Below the pieces are notes generated by a model. It was given only the letters and a program-made list of their open reading frames with translations. It had not been told where the DNA came from and ran no database searches. A program made the translations under genes and the position numbers. From positions 3,729,191-3,793,190 of the forward strand of contig OX463842.1 in assembly GCA_949825065.1 (NCBI GenBank): DNA of 64,000 nucleotides, in the 5' to 3' direction. This stretch comes from Odontocerum albicorne. Lineage: Eukaryota; Arthropoda; Insecta; Trichoptera; Odontoceridae. Positions 52,166 to 63,160 of the stretch are shown one piece after another. Every line of letters starts with the position of its first letter. The first letter of the stretch is position 1.

Positions 52166-53097
52166 GACACGATAAGCAGTTTCTGTTTTTCGACATTAGT
52201 AAACATGTTTACTGCACAGTCCGCCACTTCGCAGCCCCTGTTCACCCGTTCATGTCTGTCTGTTAACAGGTGTAAAGATATATTGAATTAGTCTGATGTT
52301 AATATCGTGTATAATCACTGGGGCTATACGTTACTGTAGCGTTATTCTGTCTAGCGGTACGCTTAGCGTTATTTATTGTCTCGATAGCGTTACTCCTTGT
52401 GTTTTGTAAGGAGATAATATCAACTTAAACGTTATTTGTAGATCTAGATTGCTTTACGCCTCGTTTCTAGTAAATTTTTCTACGGGGGTGAGTTTCAGGA
52501 ATTTATTTTACCCATAATTTTGTATCATTAACACCCTATATTTAACCCCAAATGGATTTTGTAATATTTGAAAAGGGGAACTCAAAAATTTATATAAAGA
52601 TAAACATTCCTTTTTAACGTACTACCCCTTTTGAAATAAAAACTTAAGCAATATTTTACCAATTTTTTATTTTATTTGAGAGACCAAAACGACTACAAAC
52701 TTAATACAATAGGTAATCCTTCGTAATCCAGTATGATTGTCCCTAATTTTATGGATGGAACACGGCTGTGTTTGTATTGGTATATTATGTGCAAGCTGTT
52801 GCACATAAGAAAGCACATAGTCTTGACAAATCAAACACAAATTTTGATGGTAAAGAGATCAAAGTTCCAAGACGATTAACAGGTTTAATCTGCAGCTGCC
52901 TTTTGTTAAGCTGGGTTATTTTGAATTGCTTAAAAGCACTGTAAAAACTATGATAAGCAGCAAATAAGCTAAAGCAAAAAATATTCAGGTGTCCAACGGT
53001 CTAGAGTAAAACCGATCCATCGTAAATGACTCATGTTTCTTAATGCTTGATTCGCAAATATTTACGCATGATTTACATACTATATAACATATTCAAG
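52166..53097. other. unassigned; AGCGTTA motif cluster 52330-52440
   Basis: No gene recognised. AGCGTTA/ACGTTA-type words recur about six times between 52328 and 52436. Confidence 0.4.
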
Positions 53098-53215
53098 CAC
53101 TATTCACATTTCTTTACGCACGAATCACATATCTTCACACACGATTCACATATCTTCACACATGATTCACATATCTTCACACATGATTCACATATCTTTG
53201 CACATGATTCCCTAT
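53098..53215. repeat. 21-bp tandem repeat, about 5 copies
   Basis: Unit CATATCTTCACACATGATTCA with CG/TG variation. Confidence 0.92.
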
Positions 53216-53829
53216 CTTATGATTTTTTTTTTAGCTTCATTCGTATTTATACAGCATTATACATATGGTATATGTTGAGCGCCATTAATATGTGACAACT
53301 TTCTAGATATCACTATTATTATTTTATTATTTTCTCTTATTGTGTATATCAATAAATTTTTAATATATAAATACTCTCTCAATAATACTGTTACTATTTA
53401 AAGTCACAATCTTGAATACTACCATCATTTTCACATCGGAGCTTATTGGCATATCAAGAAACCTGGGGGAGATTATAGGAAGTGACAGACGTTGGTGTAG
53501 TCTGCCAAGTCCTGGGTTACGTTCCGAACGCTGGTGAATGCGGCTTTATGCCACCAACGAAAGGAAGCTGCAATGGATTTATTGTTAGATTTGTGGTTCG
53601 CTATCCGATTATACCATAAAATTTAAAGACAAGGATTATTCCTCGCATTTCTCACAGAAATATTTTTATCCCATATAACTTTTCTGATAAATTCTTAGAT
53701 GCGAAGTGTGGTAAGCTGCTTGTCATCCATTCGGAGATTTCTAGTTTGATTCCTGATGGTGTTAAAAAAATCATACTTCTATCGTTCAAGAAAAAGATTA
53801 TTATTATCTTCATATATACGTCAGAGGTA
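53216..53829. other. unassigned stretch
   Basis: No gene recognised. 53700-53780 weakly resembles a tRNA-like SINE head. Confidence 0.4.
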
Positions 53830-54125
53830 CATGGTTACACTGTAATGCGCTGGACTTTAGTGCAGAAGGTCGCTGGTTCGCACATGGCGTTATGCTACTC
53901 CACTTGAATGAAACAGGCATTTTTTTCCACCTATAGCAATACCTATAACTTCGGGAGTGTACCATCAAAAAATCAGTACAGTGGTTAAACCAGTGATTTT
54001 GCTGGTATGCACCGACTCACTCACTCAAAGAAGTGAAATGAGGAAAAAACATAAACTCCACGGCACAGCTTCGCTTTTCAACTAAATTTACGTTGGAATG
54101 GCGAGGAGATCCTCATAGAAATCAG
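53830..54125 (+). repeat. SINE family S, long copy
   Basis: TGGTTACACTGTAATGCGCT, degraded B box GGTTCGCACATGG, GAATGAAACAGGCATTTTTT. It then extends through AGTGATTTTGCTGGTATGCA, CCGACTCACTCACTC and TTACGTTGGAATGGCGAGG. This 3' extension is shared with 38300-38500. Confidence 0.65.
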
Positions 54126-54689
54126 AATACTAATAAAAATAATAAAAGTACAATTTATAGAGCGCCGTTTAGATAACAGACTCTACTCAAGGGCGCTCTT
54201 GCTCAGGACTCGAACCCTCTATAATTGACAAATTAAAAATATAACTAAATTAATATATAAGTTGAGTGTAGGGATAAGAAGGTTGTAGATGTGGCACTCA
54301 GATTGGGTACTTTCTACCCACATTTTCATAAGAGACATATTTGGTAATAAAAATCGCAGAAAACTTACCAATGACGAAGACGAACTGCAAACAAACTATT
54401 GATTTTCTAATATGCGATAGAAAAGATTCGGCTTTAGGTCTAGTATAGTATATGGGTGTAATGTTCATATACCATCATAATTTTGATAAGATCTCCCAAA
54501 AAGGGGTATTTTCAAGTGCTTCCTAAAGCTGCATACGCCACACATATATCTAACAAGAGTTAGAACATTCCTCGCCATATGACATGTAACTGCAATGGCT
54601 CTATCATAATACCCAGCCTTGTGGATTTATTCAGTATAATCAATTTATTGAATAAAGACGAAATGGACCTACCTGAAGAGATAATATCT
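54126..54689. other. unassigned stretch
   Basis: No feature recognised. Confidence 0.4.
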
Positions 54690-54800
54690 GAATTTGGCGT
54701 CTATTTCACACGTTCAACCGTTTCAGGTCTTTCTGGTATGAATTGATATGATCGTAATTTCTCAGGTTAAAAATAAATCTTAGACAAACAGTTTATTTTA
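54690..54800 (-). mobile_element. CR1/L2-like LINE fragment, short
   Basis: GAATTTGGCGTCTATTTCAC, then ACGTTCAACCGTTTCAGG and TCTTTCTGGTATGAATT match 36315-36365. Confidence 0.55.
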
Positions 54801-55070
54801 AAATAAAAAGGTTTTTAGCCGGCCAATCTAACTCGATTCCACAATCTTACTCGAGTTATTTCCGTGTTCAGGTTAAATTAAAAATCTTTTAAACAACGAA
54901 GTGAAAAATTATAATTTATTTATTAAAATATTAGAAGTGTTTTTTTTAAGTATCCTCACACTGTAAGTAGGTAGATAAGTAGGTAACATTAACAGATTTA
55001 AATACTCTAAATACATGTTCAAAGAGCATTAATACAAACTATATATAGTTATAATATATCTTATGTACTA

Positions 55071-55530
55071 GGCGCGTCCAGAAAGTAAAGAACGATTACG
55101 CACCACGCCTAGCGCCGATCCTCCACCACCGCAATCGTATGCTCGCCAGTTAGCTCCTTCCTTCGTTTCAGTCCGAGTCAAGTTTTGTTGCTGAATGGTC
55201 GTGCATCTTTGTTCTGTGACCTTTCAAAAAGCTGCGCCCATCGAAAATCCCGCCAAATGAGAAGTGCGTAGTGTCATTCGTTTTCTGAATGCACAAAATG
55301 TTCGGCCTATCGAAATGTATATGCAACTTTAAGCACAGTACATGAATCCTTCCCACAAATTTCACGATCGCTCCTACATGAAATAGTGACAGAGGACCTT
55401 GGCTACAAAAAATGTGTGCTCGAAAAAGAAAAACAGAATCTCAACACCAGAAAAGTGATGGCAACAGTTTTTTGGGACCAAAAGGGTTTGATCCACATAA
55501 TACATTTTATAGTAAAAGGCTTAATAATTG
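55071..55530 (+). pseudogene. mariner-like element, left part, broken transposase
   Basis: TA followed by GGCGCGTCCAGAAAGTAAAG, a mariner-type left end (55071). Plus-strand pieces: EVRSVIRFLNAQNVRPIEMY, then, after stops, PQISRSLLHEIVTEDLGYKK and VMATVFWDQKGLIHI. These are the first and second helix-turn-helix parts and the sheet after the first catalytic site. The first catalytic Asp region is deleted. No right end was found. Confidence 0.7.
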
Positions 55531-56075
55531 TCAGTGAGTTAGAGTGAGTGGGTATAGAGCGTTTCTTGAAAGAATAATCAATATAGTTTTTTGAAAGAAT
55601 AATCAATATACGACATCTGGAAACACTGACAGATGCAAGTATCATATGCATCCTGGCGCGCACACACACACAACATAAACACGCAGGAGCTTGTTCAAGC
55701 GAGGACGTAACATAGTGCTGAGCGCCGTGCAAGAGTGGAGAAGCTAAAAACGTAATTAATCCTTTTCAGGAGTTTCAAATTTCAGGAAAGAATGTAAAAG
55801 GATTTTAAAGAAATTAAATATTCTCAGTATATTCAAAAATGTATTTACATATAAATACCATAATTGATTTACACATTTAGCCCAGAAATATTTAGCTGCC
55901 ATCTTTAACCTTAATTCCTCATTCCTGATCTAATCAGAGCTCACCCCTTCCACATTTACAATTCCCTCACTCTGAGTATACACATCTGGGACAGTTCTCC
56001 ATTACATATCGCGAGGAAAACATATTTCACTTAAACAGTTTCGTTTTAAATTAACTATTACTAAAAAAAATAATT
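55531..56075. other. unassigned stretch
   Basis: Includes a short CA run at about 55663. No gene recognised. Confidence 0.4.
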
Positions 56076-56079
56076 TTAA

Positions 56080-56294
56080 CACTTGCCTTACTGTGCTAAA
56101 AAATTCTCCCAACCACGGTGCTGGACGCTAAGCGTCCAGTGAAAAATGTATATTTTAAATTAAAATTATGTAAAATCTGCTAGGTTATTTTGTGTAACTA
56201 GCTATAAAAATAATTTTATTATGTATTAAAACGTCGAATGATCAAATAAAATATAGGTCCTGGTCACTCGCTGTCCATCACAGGGTAGCAAGTG
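56080..56294. mobile_element. TTAA-flanked MITE, 215 bp
   Basis: TTAA at 56076-56079 and 56295-56298. Ends CACTTGCCTTACTGTG and CACAGGGTAGCAAGTG are imperfect inverted repeats. Subterminal CGGTGCTGGACGCTAAGCGT and the palindrome CTGGACGCTAAGCGTCCAG lie inside the left end. GTGCTAAAAAA and CGGTGCTG are placed as in the larger MITE family. Non-coding. Confidence 0.75.
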
Positions 56295-56339
56295 TTAAGG
56301 ATAATATTTATATCTCAAATAAATTATAAATAATTTTAA

Positions 56340-56568
56340 AAGATATACATACAATCACGCCGTTTCACTCTCGGGGTAGATGTATTTCGCCTCTTCCACA
56401 TCCACACACCTTCTTATACAACTGAAATCTTCTCACGTTTTGCATTTCTTTCTTTCTTAACATAATTTACTTGACCTATTATACTTTCGTTGGACATTCT
56501 TTAAAATGCCTTCCACTCAAGTTTGCACTATATTTGTTTTATTAGACTTCATTTATTCATTCGTTCTA
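56340..56568 (-). mobile_element. LINE 3' end, interrupted at its right
   Basis: ATACAATCACGCCGTTTCAC, TCTCGGGGTAGATG, CTTCCACATCCACACACCTT, CATTCGTTCTA. The next LINE bases (CATGTCC-type, then CTCAAAGTG-type) resume after the transposon at 57105 as TACATGCCATAATCACCTCA, GAGTGTTC. Confidence 0.65.
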
Positions 56569-57104
56569 AAGGGTTTTTCAAATTGAGCTTTTTTTTTATT
56601 CTTGAATAAAAAACACAACTTGCTTTGATTAACAAAAACTTTTTATTGGCCATTGAAGTATAATGTATGACATTTAAACACAACAAAACAATATTCGCCA
56701 AATGTCCACCTCTTGCAGCTTCATAAATGTCCACACTTTTGTCAAAATTAACAATGACATTTTGGCATAATTGCGGTTCTAACTCATTAACAACGCGAAT
56801 AATTTCGTCCTTCAGTTCAGGAATTGATTGGGGGTCATTATTCTAGACCTGGCTTTTCACGTAACTCCAGATAAAATAGTCCAACGGTGTCAGATCACAT
56901 GATCTTGGTGGCCAACTAAGATCACCGTTTCCGGAGATTACAATACATAAAATAATTCAACAATTTGAACGCGTTGTTGTATTATATACGAATCCATTTT
57001 TATAAATGTCATACATTACACTTCTCAAATGTCCCAGGCAAGTTCGCGACGCCATCTGTGTTTTATCCAAGAATTTAAAAAACCGCTCAATTTGAAAGAT
57101 CCTT
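56569..57104 (-). mobile_element. Tc1/mariner-superfamily element, deleted copy, inserted in LINE
   Basis: Ends AAGGGTTTTTCAAATTGAGC and GCTCAATTTGAAAGATCCTT are inverted repeats with 2 mismatches in 20. TA lies at 56567-56568 and 57105-57106. The minus strand encodes WPPRSCDLTPLDYFIWSYVK, then a stop, NDPQSIPELKDEIIRVVNEL, and further on DIYEAARGGHLANIV. This is the C-terminal third of the insect transposase group with an SPDLTPLDYFLW motif and third catalytic Asp. The N-terminal two thirds are deleted. Confidence 0.82.
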
Positions 57105-57134
57105 TACATGCCATAATCACCTCAGAGTGTTCTT

Positions 57135-58159
57135 TATATTGAATCGATATAAATCTACACAGTCAAATATACGCTGCCAATCTACATACACACATACATG
57201 TACACAACATTACGGTGTTTTCCTGGTGGCAGCAAGGGTGCAGTGGAAAAGGATATGACAGGTCGATGTTAAAGGTTAAATATTAAGTGTTAATTTAAAA
57301 GAGAATAATATCACATAAATTTAACTAAAAATATATCTTAAGACAGAGAAAATAGAGCTGAAGTAAGAAGTTTAAAACAGTTCGATGGTATCTGCTAATA
57401 GGATGGGGAAAAAAATGAAAAAAGATACGTTGGGACGATGCAATATATTGCTTTTATACACTAAATATAAACAATACTATACAATAAATATAAATGCAAA
57501 AAATAACTACAGATACTAAAAACCTACTAATGTATAAAATTTTGTACATAATCTAGAAATGTATTTTTGCCCCATCTTTATAAACCGAAGCATTTGAAGT
57601 ATAATTAGCTATTACTTAAACTGTATTTTTCCAAAATCGTCAACTGCAGTCTGTCCCAAAGACCGGATAGTATCCACGTCTGTCCGGAAACGGAAATGCC
57701 GCGCAAAGGGCCGTGTGACAGCCGGATATCCGGCGAGATCCCCGGATAAAGCGGACACTTGGCTAATCCAGTGCTAATGTCCAACTTGTGGACTACAATC
57801 TCCAGAATGATACATACTTAATATCCGTTAAACTACGTGTTTACTTTTCAATTTGACAAAATTTTTTATGTTTTTTCAAAAATATGTAAATGATGGAAAC
57901 ACTGCAGACTTAACTTAAATGTCTCAATTACTATATTTACAAAAAATATATATCATTAAAAAGGACGATAAAAATCAACTACAATACCTTGACTTCAGTT
58001 TGTTATACATTATAAATAGCAATTATATATGTGTTATGTTTAAAAAATATACCTGTAGACTTGTATGTATGTAGTAAATCAAAGTCAATGGGGCACTTAA
58101 ATATATATAAACGAACCGGACAGTATCAAAATCTGCTAAAATGTTGTCCACAACAGTAT
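57135..58159. other. unassigned; CCGGAT-rich patch 57640-57800
   Basis: 57650-57780 is GC-richer with six CCGGA-type words and the perfect 14-bp palindrome GCCGGATATCCGGC (57721-57734). The rest is AT-rich and unrecognised. Confidence 0.45.
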
Positions 58160-58675
58160 TTTAGTACCAACTTTGATGTATAGGAGTGAAACTTGGACAT
58201 GGAACAAGATGTTAAGTGCAGAATAGATATCGAATATAGTTGTGAAGTGGCGAAATGTGTATGTTGATGTAGAAAATTCTAACGCTCTGTCATTTCTGCC
58301 TACCCCAACAGGTAAACGGTGTGATGGTATGTATGTAAGTTAAAAAATATTTTGATTGAATATCTCTCATTCTAGAATTGAAGATGTCCGAAAGACTTTC
58401 AACAACACGCAGAATAAGTACCTAACATTACATACTTTGGGTACATTGCAAGAAAATAATATGAAAGTCTAAAGAAACTGGTAATTGTAAGAATATTTGA
58501 GGAAAGGCGAGCAAGAGAAATATGTCCTATGAGATGGACAGATCAAATAAAGGATCCTCTTTAAGTGCCACATTCAAAATGACCCAAGACTGGGAGTGGT
58601 GGAGACAGATGGTGCGCCGACAGCTGAGAACGATGACGCTCAGCATTGAACAAACGATGAAGAAAAAAAAGACTT
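58160..58675 (+). mobile_element. two adjacent LINE 3' fragments
   Basis: 58160-58330: MYRSETWTWNKM-like frame and tail CTGCCTACCCCAACAGGTAA, then GTGTGATGG. 58380-58675: REICPMRWTDQIKDPL, then WWRQMVRRQLRTM-type sequence ending in AAGAAAAAAAAG. These are the same C-terminal region of two LINE copies, frames broken. Confidence 0.6.
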
Positions 58676-58679
58676 GAAT

Positions 58680-59209
58680 ATTATTTCAACGCAGCTAACG
58701 AATGATTGTACTAAATATAATAAAACATTTCCTTTGTCTGAAACAACCAATATTAATAACTCCCATTAATTCAAGACATGTGCGATACAAGTAAACAAAT
58801 TATAAAAGGGAAAAAGCACAAAGAAGAGGCAAAAGATGACCGGAACTGATGGGGCGCATACATCATATTGATATCTATTATAGGGAATGCCGATAAGATT
58901 TCATGGGGTATGGAGAGAACGAGTGGGGTATGCCTATACCCCGCAATACCGAATTCCTGTCACAGCCCATAAGTATTAATATCGAACCTTCGCCGAACGG
59001 GGCAAAGATGTCACGATCGCCCCAAAATTACCCCTAAAAACATATCACTCAGTGGCGTCAATGGTTAGATTTATTTTAATATAATAAAATGCAGTCAACA
59101 TATTTTAAAAAAATGTATGTATACGTGTATGACCAACCAATAAGTTTGTTTTATTATTGTATATAATTCCTGAATATGAGTGAATTCTTCTTTTTCTTGA
59201 ATTACACTA
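58680..59209. other. unassigned stretch
   Basis: No gene recognised. Confidence 0.4.
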
Positions 59210-59217
59210 GTTATTTT

Positions 59218-60271
59218 CAGGACTGTGGAGTTGGAGTCGGAGTTGGAGTCGGAGTCGCGGTGTTTGGGCCGGAGTCGGAGTCGGAGTAGGAGTCGTAAAA
59301 AACGAGCGACTCCGACTACTTTTTCGTTAAAATTTAAAATACATTTTTTTCAATTATTATAATGAATGTGTATTGTGCACGAATATTAAACTTGCAGGCG
59401 CAAGTCGCGCCGATATGGTGAATCACCGAGATCCATTTAATGCATAAAGTCTGCGAAAATGTGTTTGTCTCCTTCTTTCTCACGCCGAAAGAAAATTCTG
59501 TTGGCTGGAATCTATGTTGACCCCATGGTTCGATCCATATTGACGGAAGAACAAATAAATAGAGCTAAAAACGCTCTGTTTGAATTAACCGTTCGTATGA
59601 AAGGCCTTCGACTAGAAAAAGAGACGACAGCAGGCAGCGTACACGAAGTATCATCATCTTCATCCGACACCGCTGAATCTGAAGACGATTTTGAAAAATA
59701 TCTCAATGAACAAGATAAACTAAAACGTCCTCGTTTGAATCACAGTCCCAATACAAATGAAGGAGACTCTATTTCAAAATTTAAAATTGAATTTTATGAT
59801 GCATTGAAAATAATGGAAAAAATTGACCGAACTTATAAGTTAAATGTTGAAATGGCAATACAGCGGTATCTAGAAATCGTAAAAGATTCAGTATTGATCG
59901 TTACAGCATTACCACCAACCCAAGTATCCGTAGAGCGGTTATTTTCCGCTCTTAAAATTCTCAATTCTGATTTGAGAGCCTCTACGAATACAGATTTAAT
60001 AGAAGCAATGTTGTTTTTAAGAATAAATTCTAATAAATAATTATTAAAGTTTGATCTTGTTTTATTTTGATCCCTATAACATGGAAAAAATGGCTATATG
60101 CAAAGGTAGGAAACAACCTCATAATATTGAGCTTTTTTGAGTCGGAGTTGTGGAGTCGGAGTTGCGGAGTCGGAGTCGTGGAGTCGGAGTTGTGGAGTCG
60201 GAGTCGTGTTGTTGGTAAATATAGGAATCGGAGTCGGAGTCGTGTTTTTTTTTTTCGACTCCACAGCCCTG
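59218..60271 (+). mobile_element. hAT element with partial transposase
   Basis: Ends CAGGACTGTGGAGTTGGAG and CGACTCCACAGCCCTG. Exact 8-bp target duplication GTTATTTT (59210-59217, 60272-60279). GGAGTC-type arrays at both ends (59225-59290; 60140-60245). 1054 bp, with only the last part of the transposase. Confidence 0.93.
59459..60040 (+). pseudogene. hAT transposase C-terminal part, 193 codons
   Basis: Open frame. Residues 16-50 (AGIYVDPMVRSILTEEQ onward) match the region after the catalytic core. 64-80 is a Ser/Asp/Glu-rich linker. 126-193 is the hAT C-terminal dimerisation domain, with ALPPTQVSVERLFSALKIL at 150-168 and LIEAMLFLR near the end. The BED zinc finger, RNase H-like core and catalytic acids are absent, so it cannot transpose, but the fragment could still dimerise if translated. 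The stop at 60038-60040 lies 20 codons inside the right terminal array. Confidence 0.85.
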
Positions 60272-60379
60272 GTTATTTTTCTACATATATTTATTTAGAC
60301 GTTAAATATTAGCTATGCTGTCAACTTATTGAAGATCTTCACAGATGAGAGCTACGAGCGAGTTTAAGTGTGATATTTA

Positions 60380-61860
60380 AGGTACACAAATAACAGTTGA
60401 CGAAGACACTTAAGTGTCAAAAATACCCCTTCATAGTTTGTAAGTCACAAAATTTGTTAAATAGTGTATATTTAAGTCTTGATAGTCTTTTTGGCACAAA
60501 AAGATATAAATATTACATTTTCAGCATTGCCAGTGATTTTCAGCATTTCAGCATTCAGGTGATCTTTGAAATAAGAAAATATGACAAATACATTCATGGT
60601 TTGAAAGATGAAAACATATAAAAATATCTCTTGGTGGTATTTAAGGCATCAAAATGTGAAAAATCACATTTGGTGGTATGTAAGACATGCAGATGTAAAA
60701 AAAAACAAAAACAACAGGTAACTTCAAAGCACAAACATGTGAAAAATTTACTTGTTGGTGTTTCAGGTACGAAAATGTGAAAAATAACACTTGTTGGTCA
60801 TAAAGGTACGAAACGTTGAAAACCCCACTATTTAGGCTAAAGACCACGAAACTGGAAAAAACCACTTGGTAGTCTTTAAGATAAGAAAATGTGTAGAATG
60901 CTAGACAGTAATATTTAAGCTTCGAAAATGGAAAAATGTCCCTTGATTAACATATATTTAAACATCGTTAACGTGAAAAATTCCATTTGCAGTTCTTTGA
61001 AGCACAAAACTGTAAGTTATAACACTTTAACACTTGGTGATCTTAAAGACACAAAAAAGTTTAAAAATGCCACTTAGTGATCTTTAAGACTCAAAACTGT
61101 GAAAATACCAGTAAGTGATCTTTAAGACACAAAAATGTGATAAATGTCACATGATGATCTAAAAAATGTAAAAATGTATTTTTAGTATTTGAGATAACAG
61201 TGGGTTGTTTTTAAAGAACAAAACTATGGAAAACCCCATTTGCTAGTCAGTAAGGCAGAAACTGAAAAAAATGTCATTTGATGATGTTTAAAGCACTTAA
61301 ATGGAAAAATATCATTTGGTGGCCCTTATAACAAAAAAAACACGTTCATATTGTCACTAGTTCAAGGTACAAAACTGTGAAAGTACCACTTGGTGAAATG
61401 TAGGACAAAAACCGCGGAAAGTAAAAAACTGTGAAAATTCCACTTGGTGAACTACAGGGCAAAAAATCGTAGACAGCACAAAACTGTGAAAATGCCACTT
61501 GGTGAACTGTTAGACAAAAAACCGTGGAAAGTACAAAACTGTGAAAATGCCACTTGGTGAACTGTATGACAAAAAACCGTTTAAGTACAAACTGTGAAAA
61601 TGCCACTTGGAAATGGTACTCGGTGGTCTTTAAGGGATGATAATTTATACTCGTAGATTATCAGTTAGTGGTATTTAATGCAAGAAGGTATAAATAATGT
61701 CACTTAGTAGTCAATGAAGTACAAACATTTAAAAATATGCCATTTGTTGGCCACTAAACAATAAAACTGTCAAAACTTTCACTTAAATAAATAAAGCAGT
61801 AAAATATAACAATTTATATTTTGACAAGAAATATACATAATTTGCGAAAAAACAACAGAT
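60380..61860. repeat. long degenerate tandem region
   Basis: Recurring words CACTTGGTG, TCTTTAAGACACAAAA, GTGAAAAATG with period about 36-57 bp and much drift over about 1.4 kb. It is most regular at 61370-61620. The minus strand shows incidental open frames. Likely an old expanding satellite. Confidence 0.75.
61370..61620. repeat. 55-bp tandem repeat, about 4.5 copies
   Basis: Unit with AAAACTGTGAAAATGCCACT, TGGTGAACTG and GACAAAAAACCGTGGAAAG. The youngest part of the surrounding degenerate region. Confidence 0.88.
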
Positions 61861-61877
61861 AATTTAATTTGGACATA

Positions 61878-61955
61878 AAATTTTAATGTATCTGGGTTTG
61901 TTGCCTTTCATTTGTCGTGTCCCCAGTAAACTAGGCTTTTGCCTGTGTATTTCTT
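61878..61955 (+). repeat. dispersed repeat shared with 7420-7492
   Basis: CTGGGTTTGTTGCCTTTCAT, TTGTCGTGTCCCCAGTAAAC, TAGGCTTTTGCCTGTGTA. See 7420. Confidence 0.55.
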
Positions 61956-61999
61956 AAAGCACAAAACTGTGAACAATTCTACTCGGTAGTCTTCATGTT

Positions 62000-62642
62000 A
62001 AGAAAAAATGCTACTTAGAAGCGAGGCTTCATAGATGACAGTGTTGATACATTTTGACGTTAACCCAGTACATATTTTCCATTTGCCAATATTTCACGGA
62101 TGGCAGCGTTGATATGTTTCAACTATAAATGTATTATCTCTCTGTAGATGGCGGTGTAATATATCAAAATATTAACTAATACATTTCAACCAATTATGAA
62201 TTTACAGTATGAAATCGGCCTCTAATGATCAACATGAATATAAATTCTATAATCGCGAATTAATTTCCGAATAAAGAAGCGTTCCGCCACTGTCACCGTG
62301 CCGTAAGAAATTATGGGGAAATCGGTTTTGATTCAATTACTTGCTACATAAATTTCCAAAGGTTTTTGTTCCTCCCCCGGCCGATGCCAGTGACGGGGAG
62401 TGCGGGGGCGCCGGCGCTAAGTAGGGAAATATAAATCGCTTCACGCCGCCGCTGCCGTGTACTGCCTCGTTTACATTTACTTCGCTAACCTGACTTGAAA
62501 CACTTGAGGGTATTTTTATCTTTAAATCTCAGAGTATTTAGAGGATTGTCACTGTTGATTGTATCTAATTTATTCAGATTGAAAAAAAGGTGTAAAGGAA
62601 AAAAAATGTTAGATCAAATTTATTTTTTTATCTCTTCATCTG
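62000..62642. other. unassigned; GC-rich island 62280-62490
   Basis: 62380-62480 contains CCCCCGGCCGATGCCAGTGA, CGGGGAGTGCGGGGGCGCCG, CACGCCGCCGCTGCCGTG, the most GC-rich spot in the window. Unique here. Possibly promoter or other regulatory host DNA; no open frame attached. Confidence 0.45.
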
Positions 62643-62645
62643 TAA

Positions 62646-63160
62646 GGCCACACAGGTAGGAGCCTCGCTTGGTGCTTAGAGCTACGCTGTGAGTTAGGTG
62701 ACCTATCCTAGCATACCAATGCACCCCATGCTATCGTAATGGCCACACTGCACGCTTCGCGCCACGCTACATGACAATTAGTCACCGAGTGAATCTCCTA
62801 GCGAACAGACGTGTTGGTTAATTTTATTGTTTCACCGTGATTTCACATGATGGCGGAAGTTTTAATAACAGCTGTGTATAAAAGGGAGCCTTTGTGGAAC
62901 CCATCGAGCAAATTACACAAAAATGTACCTGTAATAAAATCACTCTGGAATGAAGTTGCACAGAAAGTAAATAAAGATGGTAAGTTGTAATGAAATTGGT
63001 TAGTTTTAAGAGTGGCATCATTTGTTGACTAAACCGCTCCCAAATGTCAAATGAATTTGTTCGAAGCACTTTGGTGTGGGCATGCATGAAGTCACCTAGT
63101 ATATGAGTCACGTAAAATCTAGCTTAGCACCTAACGAAGCACTTTGGTGTGGCCGAGGCC
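62646..63160 (+). mobile_element. PIF/Harbinger-like element, non-autonomous, 515 bp
   Basis: TAA at 62643-62645 and 63161-63163. Left end GGCCACACAGGTAGGAGCC; right end, complemented, GGCCTCGGCCACACCAAAGT. Both go on with a GGTGCT-AGCTA block. A 3-bp TAA duplication and a MADF exon inside fit PIF/Harbinger. No transposase is present. Confidence 0.6.
62847..62979 (+). CDS. MADF-domain first exon (Myb/SANT-like DNA-binding), fragment
   Basis: ATG at 62847 (a second at 62850) opens MMAEVLITAVYKREPLWNPS, then SKLHKNVPVIKSLWNEVAQ. This matches the start of MADF domains: helix 1, LW, x-N, and the W-E-VA helix. It ends at a strong splice donor, GGTAAGT, at about 62979-62985. PIF/Harbinger elements carry such a companion DNA-binding protein that imports or guides the transposase. 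The later exons are missing, so it is a relic. A host MADF gene exon is less likely, since the exon sits inside terminal repeats. Confidence 0.6.

Noticed and set aside
53700..53785. Third copy of SINE family T
   Set aside because: Only a loose resemblance around GTTTGATTCCTGATGG; the A box is not recognisable.
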